Below the pieces are notes generated by a model. That model saw nothing but the letters and a program-made list of their open reading frames with translations, did not search any database and was not told where the DNA came from. Shown here piece by piece: positions 17,526 to 28,228 of a stretch of DNA of 64,000 nt. The position numbers and the translations under genes are program-made. Source of the DNA: Microlunatus phosphovorus NM-1 (GTDB taxonomy: Bacteria > Actinomycetota > Actinomycetes > Propionibacteriales > Propionibacteriaceae); the NCBI RefSeq assembly GCF_000270245.1, contig NC_015635.1:3100001-3164000 (forward strand). Reading direction: 5' to 3'. Position 1 is the stretch's first letter. Each line of letters starts with the position of its first letter.

Positions 17526-18723
17526 AGGCCAGACTGCTCGCCGGGTGGCGGTGCGCCAGCACGATCAGACCTGCCGTGCCGAACGCACCCAGCACTGCGG
17601 AGATGTAGAACACCTGGGGCACGCCAACCAGCGCCGAGCCGAGCCCGCCGATCGCTCCACCGAGTCCACCGCTCAGCATGATCGAGCTCATGAACACCGA
17701 CGAGGCAAGACCAACACCGTACGGATAGAGCTGCTGCGCCACCGTCACCCCGAGCCCGGCGATTGCCGCCCACAGCGCGGACATCAGCAGCTGGCCCACG
17801 AACAGGCCGAGTACGTGCTCACTGGTCGCGTACGCGATGTTGGCGGCGACTCCGAACGCAGCACCGATCGTCACCACCCGGATCGGGCCGATCCGATCGG
17901 CGAGCCAGGCGAAGTACGGCATCAGCGCCAGCTCCACCAGCGGCTGGATGGCGATCACCGCGCCGCGGACCGTATCGGAGGTGCCGAGGTCATCAGCCAT
18001 GTAGAGGGGCAGGAACGCGAACTTGATCGTGTCGCTGTTCATCACCAGCACACAGCAGGCGACGAACCCGAACAGCGGCGCCAGCGACCCACGTTTCACG
18101 GCAGCCAGACCCAGACCCGGCGTGTCAACCGCCCGACCGGACACCTCGACGACCAACCGGGGCACCCGCTGCACGCCCAGCGGCAGGATCTGGCCGACGG
18201 TCAGCAACGCGGTGGCCAGCAACAACGGCCGCAGCCCGTACACCGCACCGAACCAGCTGCCCAGGATCGGACCGACGATCCAGCCGACGGTGAAGGCCAT
18301 CCGGACCGCCGCGATCACCCGGTCGGCCGCCGGACTCCCCTGCCGGGTCAGGTCGTCGCGGACCGCCGCGAACAGCAGCCCCATCGACGCCCCGGAAAGA
18401 CTCAGTGCCACAGCGCCGATCGCGAACGGCATCCACACCTGGGTGGCCAGGCACATCAGCAGCCAGCCGAGACCGCCGATTACGCCGCACACCCGATAAA
18501 GCGTCAGGCGATCCGGCTGCCGATCGGACAGATTGCCGAGGAGGTAGCCGGCCACCGGCGCGATGAAGTTGACCAGGTAGTAGAGGCCGGCCACGGGCAC
18601 CGACGCGCCGAGATCACCGACCAGGAACAGCGTGAGCTGCGGAGTGGTCGCCGAGACCCCGATCCCGGACAGCAGCAACGCCAGGAACGCCGACCGCAGG
18701 AACCGGCTACGCCAGATGATCAC
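17494..18723 (-). CDS. MFS transporter, sugar-efflux-like
   Basis: A 409-residue major facilitator with about 12 membrane helices. The loop 2-3 signature is recognisable (GNLSDRQPDRL), with a related loop in the second half (ADRIGPIRV). The start is the GTG at 18723 with GGAGGAA upstream; longer readings are antisense to the HemD-type gene and implausible. The helices around TPQLTLFLVGDLGAS recall SetA-like sugar efflux transporters, a weak hint. It is divergently arranged with the HemD-like regulator (162-bp gap), which may control it. Confidence 0.8.
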   Translation of the reverse strand: MIIWRSRFLRSAFLALLLSGIGVSATTPQLTLFLVGDLGASVPVAGLYYLVNFIAPVAGYLLGNLSDRQPDRLTLYRVCGVIGGLGWLLMCLATQVWMPFAIGAVALSLSGASMGLLFAAVRDDLTRQGSPAADRVIAAVRMAFTVGWIVGPILGSWFGAVYGLRPLLLATALLTVGQILPLGVQRVPRLVVEVSGRAVDTPGLGLAAVKRGSLAPLFGFVACCVLVMNSDTIKFAFLPLYMADDLGTSDTVRGAVIAIQPLVELALMPYFAWLADRIGPIRVVTIGAAFGVAANIAYATSEHVLGLFVGQLLMSALWAAIAGLGVTVAQQLYPYGVGLASSVFMSSIMLSGGLGGAIGGLGSALVGVPQVFYISAVLGAFGTAGLIVLAHRHPASSLAFSSAAPRTGG

Positions 18724-18885
18724 CAGAGCGGAGCTTTCCTCCGAGGTCGCTGGTCTCCGCCACAACACGCTCGGGTCCCGCCTCCATCTCTTTCTGAAAC
18801 GATCAAGCCCGAAGTAGCGTACGTCCTCCCAGTCGGCTTGGCGTAACCTCCTGCTCGTGGTGGCGATCGGGGACTGGCCGGCCCG

Positions 18886-19989
18886 ATGACCTTTCCCCCG
18901 CTCACCGGCTTCCGGATCGGCGTCACCTCGGACCGCCGCTCCGACGACCTGATCGCTGCCCTGGAGCGACGCGGTGCAACCGTCATGCACGCCCCGTCGC
19001 TCAAGATCGCCCCGAATGACGAGGACACCGCACTCGCCGAGGAGACCCAGGCGGTGATCGAGTCCCGACCCGAGGTGGTACTTGTCACGACCGGATACGG
19101 CATGCGGCGCTGGTTCGAGGTCGCTGACGCAGCCGGACTGGGAGCCGAGCTCACCGATGCGCTCGAGTCGGCCAAGATCTTGGCGCGCGGCCCGAAGTCC
19201 GTCGGCGAAGTCCGTGCGGCTGGCCTGGAGGAGCTGGCAGTCAGTGCCAACGACACCACCGCGGCACTGATCGACGCGGTCGAGCAGCACTCCTTGACCG
19301 GGCTACGCACGGTGATCCAGCTGCATGCCTACACCGACCGAGCCCAGTTGGCCCGACTCCGCGGCCTGAGCGCTCGGCTGTGGACGGTCACCCCGTACCG
19401 CTGGGTGCAACCCGCCGGCTCCGACCGGCTGCAGAAGCTGATCGACGCCGCGTGCGATCGGCAGTTGGACGCGATCACCTTCACCAGCGCTCCCGGGGCC
19501 GAGGCGACGCTGGCCGCCGCCAAGTCGATGGGCCGGCTGGGCGAGCTGATCGCCGCACTGAACGACGACGTCCTAGCCGCGACGGTCGGCCCGGTGTCCG
19601 CCGGCCCACTACGCCACGCCGGTGCCCAGGTCCTGACCCCGGATCGCTATCGGCTCGGCGCCCTGATCCGGCTGGTCACCGAGGAACTGGGCGAACGCCG
19701 AGTGATCCGCTGGCGCACCGACGATGTCGAACTGGAACTGCGCGGCAAGGTGGTCGTCGTGGCCGGCAAGGCAGTGGTGCTCAGCCGCAACTCCTTGGCC
19801 CTGTTCAAACTGCTGGCGCACGACGGCGCGCTGGTCAGCCGTCAGGAACTGTTGCGCTCGCTGCCCGACGGCGCCGACGATCACGCGCTCGAGGTGGCAA
19901 TGAGCCGGCTCCGGCAGGCCCTGGGCGTGCCTGGCCTGATCGCCACCATCGTGAAACGCGGCTACCGGCTGAACGCCGTACGCCTCTAG
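18886..19989 (+). CDS. HemD-like domain fused to OmpR-type winged helix
   Basis: A 367-residue fusion. Residues 6-255 have the two-lobed uroporphyrinogen-III synthase fold (FRIGVTSDRRSDDLIAALER at the start, FTSAPGAEATLAA in lobe two). Residues ~270-365 are an OmpR-type winged helix (LSRNSLALFKLLAHDG, then EVAMSRLRQAL and VKRGYRLNAV). Such proteins in actinobacteria (for example Rv0260c-like) are annotated as uroporphyrinogen-III synthase but probably act as regulators, and a biosynthetic HemD elsewhere would be expected. It is divergent from the MFS transporter and 58 bp ahead of the GAF regulator. Confidence 0.82.
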   Translation: MTFPPLTGFRIGVTSDRRSDDLIAALERRGATVMHAPSLKIAPNDEDTALAEETQAVIESRPEVVLVTTGYGMRRWFEVADAAGLGAELTDALESAKILARGPKSVGEVRAAGLEELAVSANDTTAALIDAVEQHSLTGLRTVIQLHAYTDRAQLARLRGLSARLWTVTPYRWVQPAGSDRLQKLIDAACDRQLDAITFTSAPGAEATLAAAKSMGRLGELIAALNDDVLAATVGPVSAGPLRHAGAQVLTPDRYRLGALIRLVTEELGERRVIRWRTDDVELELRGKVVVVAGKAVVLSRNSLALFKLLAHDGALVSRQELLRSLPDGADDHALEVAMSRLRQALGVPGLIATIVKRGYRLNAVRL

Positions 19990-20047
19990 TGCTTCGCCTC
20001 TGATGCTTCGCGCCCGCGGCCGCGGCAGCGCGGCTATGGTTTAGGGC

Positions 20048-21337
20048 ATGGGTCGACGCGACGCCCTGGCGATCCCGCCGGGCGCTGATCCCGGACGCCT
20101 GAGCCGGCACCTCAATGCGCTGCATGACAGCTTCGTGAGCTCGGGCGCAATCGACCCCGCCCTCCGTGCCGTCGTCTCGGACTCCTGGCGGCGCAGCGTC
20201 CGCAGTGGGGTGGATCCTGAGCACTCGCTGGCCCGCCTACCGCTGGACGACGCCCGACTGGCCGACGCCCGCGCCCTGCATCCACTGGCCATCGCGATGC
20301 CGGTGATCCGGCGGCTGCTGGTCGAAGACGCCGCCGAGGCCGGTCTGCTGGTGGCGGTCAGCGACGCCGCCGGGCAACTGCTCTGGGTGGAGGGTGACCC
20401 GGTGCTGCGAGCCCGGGCAGAACAGATGAACTTCCTGCCCGGGGCGGACTGGAGTGAGAACTCCGCAGGCACCAACGCGCCCGGCACGGCACTCGCCCTG
20501 GGCCGCCCGGTGCAGATCTTCGGACCGGAGCACCTGCTCCGGCCCGTCACGCCCTGGAGCTGCTCGGCGGCACCGATCCGTGAGCCCGACACCGGTGCGA
20601 TCCTCGGGGTGCTGGACCTGACCGGCGGGCCGGAGGTCGCCGGACCGCAGACCCTCGCGCTGGTCCGAGCCACCGTCGCAGCCGTGGAGGCGGAGCTGCG
20701 GATCAGCCGGTTGGTCTCCCCGTCTGTCGCAGCGGCCGGCGCACGCGACAGTTCGTCGACCCTGCCGCGGCTGGAGGTGCTCGGCCGCCGTTCGGCACTC
20801 TTCTCCTACCCGGGCACGACCACGGAGCTGAGTCTGCGGCACAGCGAGATCATGCTGCTCCTGGCCACCTCGGCCGACGGTCTGTCCAGTGCCGAGCTCG
20901 GGGTCGCGCTGAGCGATGACGACCAGGCCATGGTCACCATCCGAGCAGAGTTGTCCCGGCTGCGCTCGCAGTTGGGCCCCTTCCCCCTGCACTCACGGCC
21001 CTATCGACTCCCCCGGCTCTCCACCGATGTCGATGATCTTCGCGCGGACCTTGCGGCGGGTCGGCTACGCCAAGCGGTGGCACGCTACCGCGGACCCGTG
21101 CTGCCGGCCTCCCGCGCCCCCGGAGTGGAGCAACTCCGCGAGGATCTGCATCGGCAGCTTCGCGGCAGGCTGCTTGCCGGCGACGATCCTGATGCGCTGC
21201 TGGCGTTCGCCGACACGCCCTATGGGCGGGAGGACTTCGACGTCTGGTCACGTGCCCTCGCCGTCTTGTCACCGTCGTCGTCGCGACTGCCGGAAGTGAC
21301 CGAGCACCTGGTCAAACTCGATCTGGGCCTGCGGTAA
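20048..21337 (+). CDS. GAF-domain transcriptional regulator of the aldehyde dehydrogenase
   Basis: A 429-residue regulator. The N-terminal ~215 residues include a conserved SWRRSVRSGVDPE helix and a GAF-like sensor with NSAGTNAPGTALALGRPVQI, as in AcoR-type N-termini. There is no sigma-54 AAA domain. The C-terminal half starts at SLRHSEIMLLLATSADGLS and ends in helical sequence, the usual arrangement for actinobacterial GAF regulators found just upstream of aldehyde dehydrogenase genes. The dehydrogenase starts 144 bp downstream. I infer activation of the aldehyde dehydrogenase/DUF779 unit by an aldehyde or alcohol signal. Confidence 0.8.
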   Translation: MGRRDALAIPPGADPGRLSRHLNALHDSFVSSGAIDPALRAVVSDSWRRSVRSGVDPEHSLARLPLDDARLADARALHPLAIAMPVIRRLLVEDAAEAGLLVAVSDAAGQLLWVEGDPVLRARAEQMNFLPGADWSENSAGTNAPGTALALGRPVQIFGPEHLLRPVTPWSCSAAPIREPDTGAILGVLDLTGGPEVAGPQTLALVRATVAAVEAELRISRLVSPSVAAAGARDSSSTLPRLEVLGRRSALFSYPGTTTELSLRHSEIMLLLATSADGLSSAELGVALSDDDQAMVTIRAELSRLRSQLGPFPLHSRPYRLPRLSTDVDDLRADLAAGRLRQAVARYRGPVLPASRAPGVEQLREDLHRQLRGRLLAGDDPDALLAFADTPYGREDFDVWSRALAVLSPSSSRLPEVTEHLVKLDLGLR

Positions 21338-21481
21338 ACACCTTCTTCGCCGGAGTTCAGCCAAGTCTTAAGTCTGTGTGGCCTGCGTCACGATTTTCGC
21401 AACCGTGCTGCAACGTAGGGCGACCTAACGTGCGAGATGAACGACCAATCGGTCGCTCTCGACCCGACAAGGAAGTCACAG

Positions 21482-23005
<1,524 letters not shown>

Positions 23006-23047
23006 TGGGCGGGCACTGATGGGTGGGCCGATGGACTGGGCGACGAC

Positions 23048-23446
23048 GTGAACGCCAGGCGCGTCGACGTCTCGGCGGAGGCGGCGGAGATGATCCGCCG
23101 CCTCACTGCCGAGCACGGTCCGGTGATGTTCCACCAGTCCGGCGGCTGCTGCGACGGATCCTCCCCGATGTGCTATCCGAAGGGCGACTTCTGGACCAGC
23201 GACGCGGACGCGTTCCTCGGCACCATCGACGTCGGGCTGGACGAGCCGGTCGAGGTGTGGATGAGCGCGTCCCAGTTCGCTTACTGGCGGCACACCCACC
23301 TCACGATCGACATCGTCCCCGGCCGGGGTGCCGGCTTCTCACTCGAGGGCCCGACCGGCTTCCGGTTCCTGATCAGGTCCCGGCTGTTCACCGACGACGA
23401 GTACGCCGAACTGGGCGAAACCCGGCCTGAGGTCGGGGTGCAGTGA
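23048..23446 (+). CDS. DUF779 protein
   Basis: A 132-residue DUF779 protein. Signature elements are FHQSGGCCDGSSPMCYPKG with clustered Cys, a WMSASQFAYWRHTHLTIDIV core and GFSLEGPTGFRFLIRSRLFT at the end. The family sits almost always beside aldehyde dehydrogenases and is proposed to assist them, but its biochemistry is unknown. The GTG at 23048 is the only plausible start, 42 bp after the dehydrogenase stop, so the two are probably co-transcribed. Confidence 0.88.
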   Translation: MNARRVDVSAEAAEMIRRLTAEHGPVMFHQSGGCCDGSSPMCYPKGDFWTSDADAFLGTIDVGLDEPVEVWMSASQFAYWRHTHLTIDIVPGRGAGFSLEGPTGFRFLIRSRLFTDDEYAELGETRPEVGVQ

Positions 23447-23455
23447 GCTTGTCAG

Positions 23456-24584
23456 CTACCCGATCTCCTGGAACTCCATGAAGAGACCCCAGATCGGATC
23501 ACACAGTTCGACCTGGGTGAGCAGGATGCTGATCCGGCCATCCGGATCGACGAGGAAGTCGGTGCCCTGGCCGCCGGACCAGCCGTACCGCCCGGCATGC
23601 GGACCGGCGAGTTGGACGCAGACGCCGAAGCCCCAGCCCATCCCGTCCCAGAATCCGGGGAGGAAGCTGTCCGGGGTCTTCACACTCGCCGGGACCTGGT
23701 CGGTGGTCATCGCCCGGACATGCTCAACCGACAGCAGACGCCGGCCATCGACCACCCCACCATCGACGAGCAGCCGCAGGAATCGGTAGTAGTCACCTAC
23801 GGTCGACACCAACTCGGCATGGTCGACGTCGAAGGGGGGTGGCCCGGCATAGAAGCCCCCGCCGGCCGGCTCGGTCTCGACCAATCCGGTGTCGTCGAAC
23901 CGATAGGCAGGCGATAGCCGATCCGTCTTCTCGGTCGGCACCCCAGAACGCGGTGTCGGTCATCCCGAGTGGCTCGAACAGATCGTCGCGGAGGTGGTCC
24001 CCGGTCGGTCGACCGGTGATCCGCGAGATCAAGATGCCCAAGATCCCGAAGGAGTGGTGATAGCGCCAGCCCTCGCCCGGCTGGAAGGCCAGCGGCAGCT
24101 CGGTCAGCCGGCTCAACCACTCGCCGGCGCCGCAGCTGACCGGTTCCGCCCCGGCCTCGGTACCGTTCTCCGCCATCGCACGCTGCAGCGGCGACAGGGC
24201 CCACTCCATCCCGTACCCGCTGGTGTTGGTCAGCAGGTGTCGCAGCGTGATCGGCCGCGCAGCTGGCACGGTCTCGGACAGCTCGGCGGTTGGCGAGGTC
24301 AGCACCCGCCGGTTCGCCAGCTCGGGCAGCCAGGTGTCCACAGGATCATCGAGTCCGAGCTGTCCCGACTCGACCAGACGCAGCGCCGCCACGGTGGTGA
24401 TGGCCTTGGTCATTGATTGGATCCTCATGATCGCGTCGGCCTGGATGGCTGGACCACCGACGACAGCCGACCCCACGGTCACCACCTCAGGGTCACCGTC
24501 CGGACCGCAGATCAGCGCCACTGCACCAGGAATCGTGTCGGCCTCGACGTGACGGGCGAGCAGTGTCTTCAGTTGTGCGCTCAT
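23456..24584 (-). pseudogene. Serine hydrolase / beta-lactamase-like protein, frameshifted
   Basis: From the ATG at 24584, the first frame encodes a beta-lactamase-like (PF00144) hydrolase with the nucleophile motif QSMTKAIT and the middle motif WRYHHSFGILG. At about 23941 the frame needs to change: the sequence TTCTGGGGTGCC reads on as FW-VPTEKTDRLSPAYRFDD if one G of the run is removed. The rest in that frame includes YGWSGGQGTDF, the third motif region, and ends at 23456. The combined protein would be ~375 residues, normal for the family. The single extra G in a G4 run makes a sequencing/assembly error or very recent mutation likely. Confidence 0.78.
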
Positions 24585-24596
24585 ACCATCAGCCTG

Positions 24597-25838
24597 TCAC
24601 GCACCGGCGTCTCGCAGAACAGTGCGAATCGCGTCGATGCCGAGCTCGAGCTCGGCGAAACTGGTGCTCAGCGGTGACAGACCGATGCGGATGCCATTCG
24701 GAGCACGGAAGTCAGGGATCACACCACGCTGCCAGAGCTGGGCGCAGACCTCCCGGAACCGGGGGTGCTCGATCGTGACATGTGAGCCGCGGCAGTCCGG
24801 ATCCCGTGGGCTCGCCAAGGTCACGCCCAGCGATGCCAGTCGCTCGTCCACCAGTTCCACCGCGTACTCGGTGAGCACGATCGACTTGGCCCGGATGGCG
24901 TCGATGCCGGCGTCAGCAATCAGCTCCAGCATCAGCTTCAGTGGCTGCATGGCGACGATCGGCGGCGTACCGGTGAGAAATCTGCGGATGCCGTCCGCCG
25001 GCCGGTAGTCAGGGCCCATCGCGAAGGGGTCGTCCGCGCCCATCCATCCCCAGATCGGCTGCTGCAGCCTGGACTGCAGGTCGGCTCGGACGTAACAGAA
25101 CGCGGGTGATCCCGGTCCACCGTTGAGGTACTTGTACGTGCAGCCAACCGCCAGATCCACCTGCCAGTCGTCCAGCCGCAGCGGCACCGATCCGACCGAG
25201 TGGCAGACGTCCCACAGAATCAGCGCCCCGGCCCGGTGCGCCATTGTGGTGATCGCCGCGGCGTCGGCCAGGAAACCCGAGCGGTACGCCACATGGCTCA
25301 ACACCACGAGCGCGGTCCGATCGGTCAGCACCTCCGCCAGTTCGGCCGGCCGAACCCCACCAGTTCGGTCCGGTTCCAGCCAGCGCAGGGTAAGGCCTCG
25401 TTCCGCAGCGATGCCCTGCAGGATGAACCGGTCGGTGGGAAAGTTCTCTCGATCCACGACGATCTCGGTGCGGCTCGGATCGGCGTCGACGGCCGCCCGG
25501 ATCAGCTTGTACAGCAGCACAGACGTGGAGTCACCGATCACTGTCTGCCCCCGCCCAGCACCGAGCACGACCTCCCCCAGCCGATCGCCCAGCACCGTCG
25601 GTTCATCCATCCAGCTCTCGTCCCAGGCCCGGATCAGCCGCCCGCTCCAGACCTCGTTGACGAACTCGGTCAGCCGATCGGACGCGCCGATCACCGGGCG
25701 TCCCAGCGAATTGCCGTCCAGATAGGCGACCACGCCGTCCTCGGCACCGGCGAAGTGCCGACGGAACCTGCCCAGCGGATCGGCCGCGTCCAACTCCCCC
25801 GCGTCCAACTCCCTAGGCGTCCGGCTCAGCTCACTCAC
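24597..25838 (-). CDS. kynU: Kynureninase
   Basis: A 413-residue PLP enzyme that splits L-kynurenine into anthranilate and L-alanine. The PLP-binding Lys is in CTYKYLNGGPGSP (Lys236). Other hallmarks are YLDGNSLGRP at the N-terminus and LWDVCHSVGSVP with the cofactor-binding Asp. The GTG start overlaps the stop of the amidohydrolase gene by four bases (GTGA), indicating translational coupling in a three-gene tryptophan-catabolic operon with tryptophan 2,3-dioxygenase. Confidence 0.95.
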   Translation of the reverse strand: MSELSRTPRELDAGELDAADPLGRFRRHFAGAEDGVVAYLDGNSLGRPVIGASDRLTEFVNEVWSGRLIRAWDESWMDEPTVLGDRLGEVVLGAGRGQTVIGDSTSVLLYKLIRAAVDADPSRTEIVVDRENFPTDRFILQGIAAERGLTLRWLEPDRTGGVRPAELAEVLTDRTALVVLSHVAYRSGFLADAAAITTMAHRAGALILWDVCHSVGSVPLRLDDWQVDLAVGCTYKYLNGGPGSPAFCYVRADLQSRLQQPIWGWMGADDPFAMGPDYRPADGIRRFLTGTPPIVAMQPLKLMLELIADAGIDAIRAKSIVLTEYAVELVDERLASLGVTLASPRDPDCRGSHVTIEHPRFREVCAQLWQRGVIPDFRAPNGIRIGLSPLSTSFAELELGIDAIRTVLRDAGA

Positions 25839-26707
25839 CAGGCGACTCCTTCCAGCTCATCGGCCAGCTCATCAGCCCGGCATCGTCGTACGGTGGCGAA
25901 CCAGTCCACGATCTCGCTCGTCGATCGCGGTGGCTCCTGCGGACTCCAGGTCAGCCAACCGGGCACTTGGTCCGCCGTCGCGATGGCCTCCATGATCGCT
26001 TCGACACCCAGCCCGGCATCGACGAGCCCCTGGAGCTCGTCAAGATCAAGACCCGGTGGCCGGGATCCATTGCCCAGATCGGTGCCGTAGCGGACCTGTC
26101 CGCCGGCGCGATGGAAGCGGGCCAGGTTGTCGACGGCGACAGCGTACGACTCCTCGTCGCCGAGCTGGATCGCCAGTGAACTGATCATGACCACGCCACG
26201 GCTCAGGGCAGCCACCAGCTCATCCGAGAGTCGCTCGGTCCACGGCGTGTGAGCCAGCACATCCATCCCGGCGGCCAGCGCTCGAAGCGTCTGCCCTTCC
26301 CCTTCCGCATGGGCGACTACCGGCTTGCCCCACCGGTGGGCGGTCGCCACCACCGCGGCCAGCTCCTGATCGCCGAGCAGCGGCATCCCGCTGTGCAGCA
26401 CGACTTTGATCAGGTCCACGCTGTCGGCCAGTGCCTCCACCACGGCCACCCCTGTCCGGGCCGAGTCGATCGCCACCACCCCGCCCGGCGGCGCCCAGGA
26501 ACGACCGAACGGATAACCATCCGGAGCAGTCAGGAACGGCCCGGTGACCCGCACCCGCAGCCCACCGGGCCCCCGGCGGCGCCACTCCTTAGCCCGATCC
26601 AGGTTCCAGCCCAGGTCATCCACCGCGCTGAGCACGGACCCGCCGACTGCATCCGTGTCCACCAGTCCCAGGTGCACATGATGATCACGCAGCCCAGCCA
26701 GCAGCAT
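25835..26707 (-). CDS. Amidohydrolase-superfamily protein in the formamidase position
   Basis: A 290-residue amidohydrolase-like TIM barrel. It has the metal-binding HVHLG at the end of strand 1 (residues ~9-11), a KVVLHSG strand, VVAHAEGEGQTLRAL with a further His, LAHTPWTERLSD and a late Asp in RYGTDLGNGS. These resemble the HxH...K...H...H...D order of imidazolonepropionase-like hydrolases. It starts within the stop codon of kynA (TGATG) and its stop overlaps the kynU start. The canonical pathway needs N-formylkynurenine deformylated between these two enzymes, and no KynB-type (PF04199) or alpha/beta formamidase is present here. I infer a formamidase role, possibly from an unusual family. 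Confidence 0.7.
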   Translation of the reverse strand: MLLAGLRDHHVHLGLVDTDAVGGSVLSAVDDLGWNLDRAKEWRRRGPGGLRVRVTGPFLTAPDGYPFGRSWAPPGGVVAIDSARTGVAVVEALADSVDLIKVVLHSGMPLLGDQELAAVVATAHRWGKPVVAHAEGEGQTLRALAAGMDVLAHTPWTERLSDELVAALSRGVVMISSLAIQLGDEESYAVAVDNLARFHRAGGQVRYGTDLGNGSRPPGLDLDELQGLVDAGLGVEAIMEAIATADQVPGWLTWSPQEPPRSTSEIVDWFATVRRCRADELADELEGVAW

Positions 26708-27573
26708 CAGGTGCCGATCTCGGTGCGCACCGCGTACAGCTCGGGGAAGAACGTCAGATCCAAAGCCTTGCGAAGGAAGCCGACACCGGACGAGCCACCG
26801 GTGCCGGTCTTGAACCCGATGGTGCGCTGCACCGTACGCAGGTGCCGGAACCGCCAGAGCTGGAAGTTGTCCTCGACATCGACCAGGCTCTCGCAGGCCT
26901 CGTACAGGCCCCACGGCGCCTCGGTCGACTCGTAGATCCGCCGGAAGATCGGCACCAGTGCCGGCTGGAAGCGCCAGGGCTCGCGATGGTCGCGAGTCAG
27001 GATCTCCTCGGGCACCGGATAGCCGGAGCGGGCCAGCAACCCGAGGAATGCGTCATACAGCGTGGGCTCCTCCAGCAGCTTGGTCAGCAGCGCATGCGCC
27101 TCCGGATCGGCAACGAACAGCTCCAGCATCCGGGCGTTCTTGTTGCCGAGCACGAACTCGATGGCCCGGTACTGGAAGGACTGGAAGCCCGAGGCGTTCG
27201 CGAGCGAGTCACGGAACTCGGCGTACTCGCGCGGCGTCAAGGTGGCCAGCACGGACCATTGCTCGATCAGGGTGCGTTGGATGTTCTTCACCCGGGCCAG
27301 GCACTTCAGGGCATGCTCGAGGTGGTCGTCGACCAGGTCCTGCCTCGCAGCCCGGAGCTCGTGCAGCGCCAGCTTCAGCCATAGCTCGCTGGTCTGGTGC
27401 TGGACGATGAACAACAGCTCGTCGTGGTGTTCCGGCGAACTCCGCGGGTGCTGCGCATGCAGCAGTCGATCAAGATCGAGATAGCCGCCGTACGTCAACG
27501 CATCCCGCAAATCGGTCCGAATCGAGTCCTCGAGCTCACGCACCGATTGGCGGGCATCCTCGGAATCGGTCAT
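26707..27573 (-). CDS. kynA: Tryptophan 2,3-dioxygenase
   Basis: A 288-residue haem dioxygenase converting tryptophan to N-formylkynurenine. It shows [20 protein letters not shown], the [20 protein letters not shown] helix, [11 protein letters not shown], and the haem-proximal region [14 protein letters not shown] followed by [10 protein letters not shown]. The ATG at 27573 fits the family N-terminus. It is the first gene of an operon kynA-amidohydrolase-kynU, each overlapping the next. The upstream response regulator ends only 10 bp before, so the operon may belong to a longer transcript. Confidence 0.95.
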   Translation of the reverse strand: MTDSEDARQSVRELEDSIRTDLRDALTYGGYLDLDRLLHAQHPRSSPEHHDELLFIVQHQTSELWLKLALHELRAARQDLVDDHLEHALKCLARVKNIQRTLIEQWSVLATLTPREYAEFRDSLANASGFQSFQYRAIEFVLGNKNARMLELFVADPEAHALLTKLLEEPTLYDAFLGLLARSGYPVPEEILTRDHREPWRFQPALVPIFRRIYESTEAPWGLYEACESLVDVEDNFQLWRFRHLRTVQRTIGFKTGTGGSSGVGFLRKALDLTFFPELYAVRTEIGT

Positions 27574-27583
27574 ATCTGAAGTA

Positions 27584-28228
27584 TCACCCGCCGTCGATCC
27601 CAGCTTCGCGAGCCCGCAGGATCGCCCCCGCACGGTCGGCGACACAGAGCTTGGTGAAGATCGAGGACAGGTGGTTGGACACGGTCTTCGGCGACAGCCC
27701 CAGTCGGGCGGCGATAGCGGCATTGCCGAGATTGCCCGCCAGCAGCACCAGAATCTCCCGCTCGCGGGCGGTCAGCTCGGGAAACGGATCGCTGACCCGC
27801 GGCGGCGCGGAGAAGAACCGCAGCACCCGCTGCGCTACCCCGGGCGAGAAGATCGCCTCACCCGCGGCGACCGCCTGAATGGCCCGTGCGATCTCTTCCT
27901 GCTCTGCTCCTTTCACCACATAGCCGCGGGCACCGGCCCGCATTGCGGTGAACACCGAGTCCTCGTCGTCGAACATGGTCAGCACCAGCACGGCCACCTC
28001 GGGGGCCAGTCGGCTGATCTCACGGGTGGCTGCGAACCCGTCGACCTCCGGCATCTGCAGGTCCAGGATGGCGACGTCCGGCCGGTGCAGCACCGTCTCC
28101 TTCACCGCGTCCCGGCCGTCGGCGGCCACGGCCACCACCTCGATGTCGGGCAGCGATGCCAGCAGCGCCGTCAGCCCGGCCCGGACCACCGGATGGTCGT
28201 CGGCCACGATCACCCGCAACCCGCTCAC
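27584..28228 (-). CDS. NarL/FixJ-type response regulator
   Basis: A 214-residue response regulator. The receiver has the acidic pair [12 protein letters not shown], the phospho-acceptor in [13 protein letters not shown] (about residue 54) and the KGA segment with the conserved Lys. The LuxR-type output follows ([15 protein letters not shown], then [14 protein letters not shown]). The GTG start overlaps the stop of the sensor kinase gene by four bases. The targets are unknown. The kynurenine operon lies just downstream on the same strand and is a possible target or co-transcript. Confidence 0.93.
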   Translation of the reverse strand: MSGLRVIVADDHPVVRAGLTALLASLPDIEVVAVAADGRDAVKETVLHRPDVAILDLQMPEVDGFAATREISRLAPEVAVLVLTMFDDEDSVFTAMRAGARGYVVKGAEQEEIARAIQAVAAGEAIFSPGVAQRVLRFFSAPPRVSDPFPELTAREREILVLLAGNLGNAAIAARLGLSPKTVSNHLSSIFTKLCVADRAGAILRAREAGIDGG

